Source of the DNA: Bacteroidales bacterium
Lineage (GTDB): Bacteria; Bacteroidota; Bacteroidia; Bacteroidales; JAOZVK01
Assembly (NCBI GenBank): GCA_029938185.1
Contig: JAOZVK010000406.1
Coordinates: 1 to 5,402 of the forward strand
Length of the DNA: 5,402 bases
Reading direction: 5' to 3'
The position numbers and the translations under genes are program-made. Positions within the stretch are counted from its first letter, which is position 1; each line of letters begins with the position of its first letter. Positions 1-5,402 of the stretch are shown here, piece after piece. The notes below the pieces were generated by a model. That model was not told where the DNA came from, did no database searches, and saw only the letters and a program-made list of their open reading frames with translations.

Positions 1-210
1 AGAATGCTAAACATTTTATTTTCAATATCTTTTAAGTTCGTAAAGTAGAAATAGTTATAAAAAAATAAAATAATATGCGTGGAATTGATAAGGTCATAAA
101 TTAATTTTTTGTATAAGTTTGGCTCTTGAAGTTTATTTTTGCATAAATTTATTTTTTGCTATTTAATCAATTTATAATCATGTATTTAAAAAAATATTAT
201 GCGTAAGCAA
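1..210. other. AT-rich non-coding DNA downstream of copy A
   Basis: No open reading frame of useful length, RNA gene or mobile element is visible. The short string tatgcgt occurs twice, once near 74-80 and once near 198-204 where it overlaps the start of the left outer repeat. The remainder is A/T homopolymer-rich sequence typical of intergenic DNA in very low-GC bacteria. Confidence 0.6.
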
Positions 211-233
211 CTATAAATAGGTCGAAGACCTTA
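201..233. repeat. Outer imperfect direct repeat, left copy
   Basis: Aligned without gaps, this stretch (starting gcgtaagcaa, ending gacctta) agrees at 25 of 33 positions with 5056-5088 (starting gcgaaagcaa, ending tgcctta) at the other edge of the gene pair. It covers the stop codon and divergent tail of copy A. The two repeats bracket the whole tandem. They may be remnants of an older repeat that bounded the ancestral unit. Confidence 0.5.
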
Positions 234-2577
234 TTTCATCAATATTTCGTTTTTTTGAACTAAAATTTATTCCAATAAGAATAATCTTTTTAAAATTATT
301 CTGGAATTTTTGATAATATTTTTTTGTTCGTATTTGTTCCAATGCTTTTTTTGCGGTTTCATCTTTTTTTAGTTCAAACAGATATTTTGTTTGTCCGATT
401 GTGAGATGTAAATCAATTCTGCCATCGTTTGTACTTTCTTCGGAAATTGGATTTAAACCGTTCTCTGCCAAAATAGTATGAAAATTACTGTGAAAAAATA
501 CTTCTGAAACCTTTCCTTTTGGGTGAATTTGATATGAAATATCAGTAAATTTTCGAGAAATTAAATCCTTAAATTCATCAAATTTTTCGTTTATCAATAT
601 ACTTCGCAGTTTAGAAAAATCAATTCCAAATAATAATTCATTTACATCGGTATTCTCAAAACTTTCTTGACACTCAATATTTTTTTTCCCTTTTGATTTT
701 GCTTTTAATAAAGTTGTGTATTTGAAAAAATATGGATTTTTATTTGTCTTGCAAGTATCACAATTGCAAGGTACAAGTTTTTCGTGAGTTAATTTTGTAA
801 AAGGTTTTAATATCCTGTCGAAATGATAAATAATTGTATTCAGTAAATCTTTTTGATTTTTACCTGAAATCTTTATATCAAAACGATTTACACCTCCATA
901 AGTTTCAATAATTTCGGCATAAGTATCGGGTTTCGAAATTGAATTTACAATATTTACGCCTCTTTGCCAAACAAGTTCATTGTCGTAAACATATTGATGC
1001 AAAGCAATTATTAAACGCGACATTATTCCCTTTGGCATATAATTATCAAACAAATAACGAAATTGATAAATATCATTTTCATCTTCATATTTCCATTTAG
1101 GATATGGTTGTCCTTTTTTTAAATGAACAGGAACAATATAATTTTGACTTCCGTTTATTCTGTAAACAAGACTAAATTTTTTTAGAAGTTCCACAAATTT
1201 ATCTATTTCAAAAAACAACTCATCGGTTTCTAAAATATCATTAATTTCCGAACGAGTTATTTTGCCATAATTATTTTTTACGATTTCACTGTTTAATAAT
1301 GAATAAACTGTTTTGGTGAGCCAATTTGAATCAAGGAAAATTATATCTTTTAAATTTGTTTCTTCTTCAACAAAATGTGTAAAAACTCCAATATTTGCAA
1401 ATAATTTGCTTATAGTTTTAATAACTTTTGGACTTGTAACTTGGTTTTGCCTACAAATCTCTCTGAATTTTTCAAAACTAATAAATTTTTCTTTAATATT
1501 ATTTAGCTCTCTGCGAATACTAACCCATGATTTTGGTAAAATATAGCCAATCTGTGGTAAACTTGCAATTTCTTTTTGTATTTTTGATTGCATTTCGGGT
1601 ATTTCCGCCGAATCGGATAAATTTACATTTATTATTTCCCTAAAAATATTTCCAAAACGTCTTTTGTAACCATATTCATCATCAAGTTGCCAAATGTGTT
1701 TTTCTTTTTTATTGAAAATTATAATAAGCGGACTGTCCACATTAGTCAGTTGTTCCACAGTGTTTAACCAATACGCAAAATCTGTTTTCTGCTCTCGTGT
1801 ATCTGCAAGTAAAACATATAGAGATTTGTTGCTGAAAAAAAATTGATGTGTTCCGTGATAAATATCTTGTCCGCCAAAATCCCAAAGTTTTATATTAAAA
1901 TCATTTTGATTTTTGAACTTAAATTGATATTTAAAAACTTCAATACCAAGTGTAGTATCCGAAGGTTTAGGCATTTCTGCATTTGAATTTTGTAGTTTTT
2001 TGGCAAAAGTAGTTTTTCCTGCTCCAGCTTCACCAATTATTATTAATTTGGCTTCTCGCAAAATAGTTGTTCCTTGTTTGGCATGTTCAAAATATTCATT
2101 TATTGCATCTGTGCCAAGTTCTACTATTTCTTTTGGAGGATATTTTAGGGGATTATTTTCTAATTTGTAATAAAAATCATCTTTTTTTAATAAATGTTTT
2201 ATTGGCGAAATATCGGTTATTTGATTATCATTTAATGTTAATAATTTAATATATTTTAAATTTTTTAATACCGAAATATCTGAAATCTTATTACTATCAA
2301 AACGAATTTGAGTAATATTGTTAAATTTTTTCAGAAAAGAAATATCTTTAATTTGATTATTGTATAAAAAAAGTCTGTTAATATAAAATAACTTAGCAAT
2401 AAGAGTTGAATTATCTATTTTTGTATTATAAATTTTCAGACCTGATATTTTGTTTTGCTTATCTATCGAATATTTAGCTGCTTTACTATCATGTATTAAT
2501 ATATCCTCAATATCAACTTCCTTAAATTCAATACATAATTGTGCTTCAATTTGTTGTAATATTTGTAAGTCTGTCAT
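211..2577 (-). CDS. LRR-Roc-COR GTPase with C-terminal PD-(D/E)XK nuclease, copy A (downstream)
   Basis: Predicted cytoplasmic GTP-controlled nuclease of 788 residues; no signal peptide or membrane segment is visible. Residues 44-131 are four leucine-rich repeats with an exact 22-residue period (starting at I44, I66, I88, I110), followed by a typical Roc-type cap (NNPLKYPPKEIVELG, 141-155). The Roc GTPase spans about 175-340: P-loop GEAGAGKT 182-189, switch threonines 208-209, DFGGQ 233-237, and a G4-like NKKE 289-292 in place of NKxD. COR begins at LPKSW (347-351) and runs to about 600. CxCxxC (604-609) with C636 may bind zinc. Residues ~656-782 match PDDEXK_9: E692, GRID 719-722, ELK 735-737 and Q748. 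The ATG is the first one after the in-frame TGA that ends copy B, 54 bp upstream, and its A/T leader lacks a Shine-Dalgarno. The tail (RSSTYL) is the only protein difference from copy B. Domain calls are firm; the biological role is inferred. Confidence 0.93.
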   Translation of the reverse strand: MTDLQILQQIEAQLCIEFKEVDIEDILIHDSKAAKYSIDKQNKISGLKIYNTKIDNSTLIAKLFYINRLFLYNNQIKDISFLKKFNNITQIRFDSNKISDISVLKNLKYIKLLTLNDNQITDISPIKHLLKKDDFYYKLENNPLKYPPKEIVELGTDAINEYFEHAKQGTTILREAKLIIIGEAGAGKTTFAKKLQNSNAEMPKPSDTTLGIEVFKYQFKFKNQNDFNIKLWDFGGQDIYHGTHQFFFSNKSLYVLLADTREQKTDFAYWLNTVEQLTNVDSPLIIIFNKKEKHIWQLDDEYGYKRRFGNIFREIINVNLSDSAEIPEMQSKIQKEIASLPQIGYILPKSWVSIRRELNNIKEKFISFEKFREICRQNQVTSPKVIKTISKLFANIGVFTHFVEEETNLKDIIFLDSNWLTKTVYSLLNSEIVKNNYGKITRSEINDILETDELFFEIDKFVELLKKFSLVYRINGSQNYIVPVHLKKGQPYPKWKYEDENDIYQFRYLFDNYMPKGIMSRLIIALHQYVYDNELVWQRGVNIVNSISKPDTYAEIIETYGGVNRFDIKISGKNQKDLLNTIIYHFDRILKPFTKLTHEKLVPCNCDTCKTNKNPYFFKYTTLLKAKSKGKKNIECQESFENTDVNELLFGIDFSKLRSILINEKFDEFKDLISRKFTDISYQIHPKGKVSEVFFHSNFHTILAENGLNPISEESTNDGRIDLHLTIGQTKYLFELKKDETAKKALEQIRTKKYYQKFQNNFKKIILIGINFSSKKRNIDEIRSSTYL
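215..236 (-). terminator. Hairpin at the 3' end of copy A, possible terminator
   Basis: On the minus strand, AAATAAGGTC and GACCTATTT can pair around a three-base TTC loop: nine pairs with one bulged base. The stem sits inside the last codons, just before the TAG at 211-213. It is followed by AT-rich DNA but not by a clean T-run, so it is not a canonical intrinsic terminator. It may instead slow or protect the transcript end. Copy B lacks this sequence and has only a weak stem (2638-2652) at the same place, which would allow transcription to continue into A. Confidence 0.35.
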
Positions 2578-2641
2578 TTTTATATTTTTATTTGGGTAAA
2601 GCTTTTTTTTTGAAATACAGCTAATTGTACATCAAGCGAAA
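233..2641 (-). repeat. Large tandem direct repeat, unit A
   Basis: The unit runs from codon 782 of gene A, through the whole coding region, to 64 bp upstream of its ATG. Its partner is 2654-5061. Offset is 2421 bp through the gene and 2420 bp beyond the T-run. From 233 to 2594 I see no mismatch. Between 2595 and 2641 there are four substitutions (2595, 2598, 2600, 2630) and one extra T in the run 2603-2611 (nine T against eight). Similarity stops abruptly on the left at 232/233. Confidence 0.95.
2578..2631 (-). other. 54-bp spacer between copies B and A, leader of copy A
   Basis: Short gap between the B stop and the A start, consistent with co-transcription. Read on the minus strand it ends in an A/T-only stretch directly before ATG, with no purine-rich Shine-Dalgarno; this is common in Bacteroidota. 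It keeps the reading frame of both genes with no stop other than the B TGA. No intrinsic terminator is visible: the only homopolymer (2603-2611) has no GC-rich stem before it. Confidence 0.7.
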
Positions 2642-4998
2642 ACATCAGTTTCAATTTCATCAATATTTCGTTTTTTTGAACTAAAATTTATTCCAATAAG
2701 AATAATCTTTTTAAAATTATTCTGGAATTTTTGATAATATTTTTTTGTTCGTATTTGTTCCAATGCTTTTTTTGCGGTTTCATCTTTTTTTAGTTCAAAC
2801 AGATATTTTGTTTGTCCGATTGTGAGATGTAAATCAATTCTGCCATCGTTTGTACTTTCTTCGGAAATTGGATTTAAACCGTTCTCTGCCAAAATAGTAT
2901 GAAAATTACTGTGAAAAAATACTTCTGAAACCTTTCCTTTTGGGTGAATTTGATATGAAATATCAGTAAATTTTCGAGAAATTAAATCCTTAAATTCATC
3001 AAATTTTTCGTTTATCAATATACTTCGCAGTTTAGAAAAATCAATTCCAAATAATAATTCATTTACATCGGTATTCTCAAAACTTTCTTGACACTCAATA
3101 TTTTTTTTCCCTTTTGATTTTGCTTTTAATAAAGTTGTGTATTTGAAAAAATATGGATTTTTATTTGTCTTGCAAGTATCACAATTGCAAGGTACAAGTT
3201 TTTCGTGAGTTAATTTTGTAAAAGGTTTTAATATCCTGTCGAAATGATAAATAATTGTATTCAGTAAATCTTTTTGATTTTTACCTGAAATCTTTATATC
3301 AAAACGATTTACACCTCCATAAGTTTCAATAATTTCGGCATAAGTATCGGGTTTCGAAATTGAATTTACAATATTTACGCCTCTTTGCCAAACAAGTTCA
3401 TTGTCGTAAACATATTGATGCAAAGCAATTATTAAACGCGACATTATTCCCTTTGGCATATAATTATCAAACAAATAACGAAATTGATAAATATCATTTT
3501 CATCTTCATATTTCCATTTAGGATATGGTTGTCCTTTTTTTAAATGAACAGGAACAATATAATTTTGACTTCCGTTTATTCTGTAAACAAGACTAAATTT
3601 TTTTAGAAGTTCCACAAATTTATCTATTTCAAAAAACAACTCATCGGTTTCTAAAATATCATTAATTTCCGAACGAGTTATTTTGCCATAATTATTTTTT
3701 ACGATTTCACTGTTTAATAATGAATAAACTGTTTTGGTGAGCCAATTTGAATCAAGGAAAATTATATCTTTTAAATTTGTTTCTTCTTCAACAAAATGTG
3801 TAAAAACTCCAATATTTGCAAATAATTTGCTTATAGTTTTAATAACTTTTGGACTTGTAACTTGGTTTTGCCTACAAATCTCTCTGAATTTTTCAAAACT
3901 AATAAATTTTTCTTTAATATTATTTAGCTCTCTGCGAATACTAACCCATGATTTTGGTAAAATATAGCCAATCTGTGGTAAACTTGCAATTTCTTTTTGT
4001 ATTTTTGATTGCATTTCGGGTATTTCCGCCGAATCGGATAAATTTACATTTATTATTTCCCTAAAAATATTTCCAAAACGTCTTTTGTAACCATATTCAT
4101 CATCAAGTTGCCAAATGTGTTTTTCTTTTTTATTGAAAATTATAATAAGCGGACTGTCCACATTAGTCAGTTGTTCCACAGTGTTTAACCAATACGCAAA
4201 ATCTGTTTTCTGCTCTCGTGTATCTGCAAGTAAAACATATAGAGATTTGTTGCTGAAAAAAAATTGATGTGTTCCGTGATAAATATCTTGTCCGCCAAAA
4301 TCCCAAAGTTTTATATTAAAATCATTTTGATTTTTGAACTTAAATTGATATTTAAAAACTTCAATACCAAGTGTAGTATCCGAAGGTTTAGGCATTTCTG
4401 CATTTGAATTTTGTAGTTTTTTGGCAAAAGTAGTTTTTCCTGCTCCAGCTTCACCAATTATTATTAATTTGGCTTCTCGCAAAATAGTTGTTCCTTGTTT
4501 GGCATGTTCAAAATATTCATTTATTGCATCTGTGCCAAGTTCTACTATTTCTTTTGGAGGATATTTTAGGGGATTATTTTCTAATTTGTAATAAAAATCA
4601 TCTTTTTTTAATAAATGTTTTATTGGCGAAATATCGGTTATTTGATTATCATTTAATGTTAATAATTTAATATATTTTAAATTTTTTAATACCGAAATAT
4701 CTGAAATCTTATTACTATCAAAACGAATTTGAGTAATATTGTTAAATTTTTTCAGAAAAGAAATATCTTTAATTTGATTATTGTATAAAAAAAGTCTGTT
4801 AATATAAAATAACTTAGCAATAAGAGTTGAATTATCTATTTTTGTATTATAAATTTTCAGACCTGATATTTTGTTTTGCTTATCTATCGAATATTTAGCT
4901 GCTTTACTATCATGTATTAATATATCCTCAATATCAACTTCCTTAAATTCAATACATAATTGTGCTTCAATTTGTTGTAATATTTGTAAGTCTGTCAT
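2632..4998 (-). CDS. LRR-Roc-COR GTPase with C-terminal PD-(D/E)XK nuclease, copy B (upstream)
   Basis: First gene of the pair in the direction of transcription. It has the same 788-residue length and is identical to copy A over residues 1-782, so all motifs (LRRs 44-131, P-loop 182-189, DFGGQ 233-237, LPKSW 347-351, Cys cluster 604-636, GRID 719-722, ELK 735-737) are present and intact. Neither copy looks like a decaying pseudogene. Only the last six residues differ: ETDVFA here. The final codons and TGA stop of B lie in 'tcaagcgaaaa' (2632-2642), most of which also occurs upstream of B (5052-5061). The B reading frame therefore runs into DNA that belongs to the 5' flank of the repeat unit, suggesting that its original 3' end was replaced when the tandem formed. 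The start is supported by an in-frame TAG 45 bp upstream (5041-5043). COR domains usually dimerise, so A and B products could form mixed dimers; this is inference. Confidence 0.93.
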   Translation of the reverse strand: MTDLQILQQIEAQLCIEFKEVDIEDILIHDSKAAKYSIDKQNKISGLKIYNTKIDNSTLIAKLFYINRLFLYNNQIKDISFLKKFNNITQIRFDSNKISDISVLKNLKYIKLLTLNDNQITDISPIKHLLKKDDFYYKLENNPLKYPPKEIVELGTDAINEYFEHAKQGTTILREAKLIIIGEAGAGKTTFAKKLQNSNAEMPKPSDTTLGIEVFKYQFKFKNQNDFNIKLWDFGGQDIYHGTHQFFFSNKSLYVLLADTREQKTDFAYWLNTVEQLTNVDSPLIIIFNKKEKHIWQLDDEYGYKRRFGNIFREIINVNLSDSAEIPEMQSKIQKEIASLPQIGYILPKSWVSIRRELNNIKEKFISFEKFREICRQNQVTSPKVIKTISKLFANIGVFTHFVEEETNLKDIIFLDSNWLTKTVYSLLNSEIVKNNYGKITRSEINDILETDELFFEIDKFVELLKKFSLVYRINGSQNYIVPVHLKKGQPYPKWKYEDENDIYQFRYLFDNYMPKGIMSRLIIALHQYVYDNELVWQRGVNIVNSISKPDTYAEIIETYGGVNRFDIKISGKNQKDLLNTIIYHFDRILKPFTKLTHEKLVPCNCDTCKTNKNPYFFKYTTLLKAKSKGKKNIECQESFENTDVNELLFGIDFSKLRSILINEKFDEFKDLISRKFTDISYQIHPKGKVSEVFFHSNFHTILAENGLNPISEESTNDGRIDLHLTIGQTKYLFELKKDETAKKALEQIRTKKYYQKFQNNFKKIILIGINFSSKKRNIDEIETDVFA

Positions 4999-5061
4999 TT
5001 TTATATTTTTATTTGTGTGATGCTTTTTTTTGAAATACAGCTAATTGTATATCAAGCGAAA
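2654..5061 (-). repeat. Large tandem direct repeat, unit B
   Basis: Partner of 233-2641 in the same orientation. Between the two units lie only 12 bp (2642-2653) that match neither the right flank of unit B nor the left flank of unit A. The variable bases in its 5' flank are 5016, 5019, 5021 and 5050, with a T-run of eight at 5024-5031. There is no transposase, terminal inverted repeat or target-site duplication, so this is a segmental gene duplication rather than an insertion sequence. Confidence 0.95.
4999..5061 (-). promoter_or_regulatory. Leader / putative control region of copy B
   Basis: This stretch is shared, with small changes, with the DNA upstream of copy A. Next to the ATG it is A/T-only, then comes an eight-base T-run (5024-5031), then a block (5032-5061) matching 2612-2641 with one change. 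That block contains a small inverted repeat, ATACA-N6-TGTAT (5035-5050), which loses its outer pair in the A copy. I found no good Bacteroidota -7 box (TAnnTTTG) in it, so a promoter role is only a guess from its position. Confidence 0.3.
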
Positions 5062-5088
5062 GCAATATTAAATAGCTTGAATGCCTTA
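5056..5088. repeat. Outer imperfect direct repeat, right copy
   Basis: Partner of 201-233, in the same orientation, with eight mismatches over 33 positions. It begins within the last few bases of repeat unit B (shared gcgaaa) and continues into sequence not present at the B/A junction. The junction itself (2636-2661) starts with the same gcgaaa and then diverges, so it could be a shortened third relative, but that alignment is weak. Confidence 0.5.
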
Positions 5089-5402
5089 GAATATTTTTCT
5101 TTTCAAATTTTTTTAAAATACTAAAGTAAGTAATAAAAAATAAATTTTTGCTATTTTTTAAAAAATAAATTAGCTATTCACCTCTTTTAAGTAGACAGTT
5201 ATATAAAACCGATAATTTGTTTTTATGTATCATTATGTTTATCAGGCACAAACAAACTCATACATTGCCTATAGTCAATTGTTAATTACTTATACCAAAA
5301 TAATTTATTATTTTTGCTTCTTTACTAATACTATTTATTGAAAATGCGGCTACACGTATAGTATTTGGACATTATTTTATTTTTTGACAGGATTTACAGG
5401 AT
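5089..5402. other. AT-rich non-coding DNA upstream of copy B
   Basis: No coding region is supported on either strand. It contains a perfect 8-bp inverted repeat, AATACTAT (5327-5334) and ATAGTATT (5358-5365), with a 23-base loop, and a TAnnTTTG match on the plus strand at 5309-5316 that lacks a well-spaced TTG partner. The right edge carries the repeat motif listed separately. A neighbouring gene or repeat cluster probably lies just beyond the window. Confidence 0.6.
5386..5402 (+). repeat. Start of an ACAGGATTT-type short tandem motif, cut by the window edge
   Basis: The sequence gacaggatttacaggat contains acaggat twice with a 9-base period, and the window ends inside the second unit. From memory, similar 'acaggatt' strings occur as degenerate intergenic repeats in Bacteroidota and relatives. 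With fewer than two full units visible, this is tentative. Confidence 0.4.

Noticed and set aside
114..121. TAAGTTTG, a match to the Bacteroidota -7 box TAnnTTTG on the plus strand
   Set aside because: The nearest TTG (85-87) is 26 bases away, against about 19-20 expected, and it would only drive transcription antisense to copy A.
144..165. A ttttttgctattt string near 153-165 resembling one at about 5145-5157
   Set aside because: It is not collinear with the 33-bp border repeats and is low-complexity, so shared ancestry cannot be argued.
1313..1546. Plus-strand open frame of 77 codons, repeated at 3734-3967
   Set aside because: It lies wholly antisense inside the COR-coding region, has no recognisable domain, and is duplicated only because the host gene is.
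2067..2249. Plus-strand open frame of 60 codons, repeated at 4488-4670
   Set aside because: Antisense shadow of the LRR/Roc-coding region with no domain or leader of its own.
233..5061. Transposon or insertion sequence as the cause of the duplication
   Set aside because: No transposase, integrase, terminal inverted repeats or target-site duplication was found; both ORFs are the LRR-Roc-COR-nuclease.
5309..5316. TATTTTTG, a plus-strand -7 box match that could serve a gene beyond the right edge
   Set aside because: The TTG at 5279-5281 is 27 bases upstream, too far for a good promoter, and such matches are frequent in AT-rich DNA.
5327..5365. 8-bp inverted repeat AATACTAT/ATAGTATT, with a near-palindrome CTACACGTATAG (5350-5361)
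   Set aside because: Long loop, AT-rich arms and no adjacent gene start in the window; it could easily be chance.

Overview
The window is strongly AT-rich. It contains two genes, both on the minus strand, that are tandem copies of each other and encode 788-residue proteins identical over residues 1-782. The gene starts lie in A/T-only leaders with no visible Shine-Dalgarno sequence. The nuclease domain is of the PDDEXK_9 type common in Bacteroidota, and the right edge carries a 'gacaggatttacaggat' motif of the kind I recall from intergenic DNA of that phylum. A Bacteroidota host is therefore my best inference, but no marker gene is present to prove it.

Each protein reads, N to C: four 22-residue leucine-rich repeats, a Roc small-GTPase domain (P-loop and DFGGQ both present), a COR dimerisation domain, a Cys-rich segment (CxCxxC plus a later Cys), and a C-terminal PD-(D/E)XK nuclease with its GRxD...ExK core intact. 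This looks like a GTP-gated, sensor-controlled nuclease. A defence or conflict role is an inference from this architecture, not something the sequence proves.

Layout: 1-210 is AT-rich non-coding DNA. 211-2577 is the downstream copy (A). 2578-2631 is a 54-bp spacer. 2632-4998 is the upstream copy (B). 4999-5402 is AT-rich non-coding DNA containing the B leader and, at the edge, the start of a short repeated motif. B lies first in the direction of transcription and A follows 54 bp later, so they are probably co-transcribed.

The most unusual point is the pattern of divergence. About 2.36 kb (233-2594 and 2654-5015) shows no difference on a line-by-line reading. The next ~47 bp upstream already carries four substitutions and a one-base indel, and the last six codons of the two genes are unrelated. 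This suggests recent gene conversion or copying of the coding block inside older, diverged flanks. Imperfect 33-bp direct repeats at the two outer edges of the pair (201-233 and 5056-5088) support an older repeat-bounded unit.
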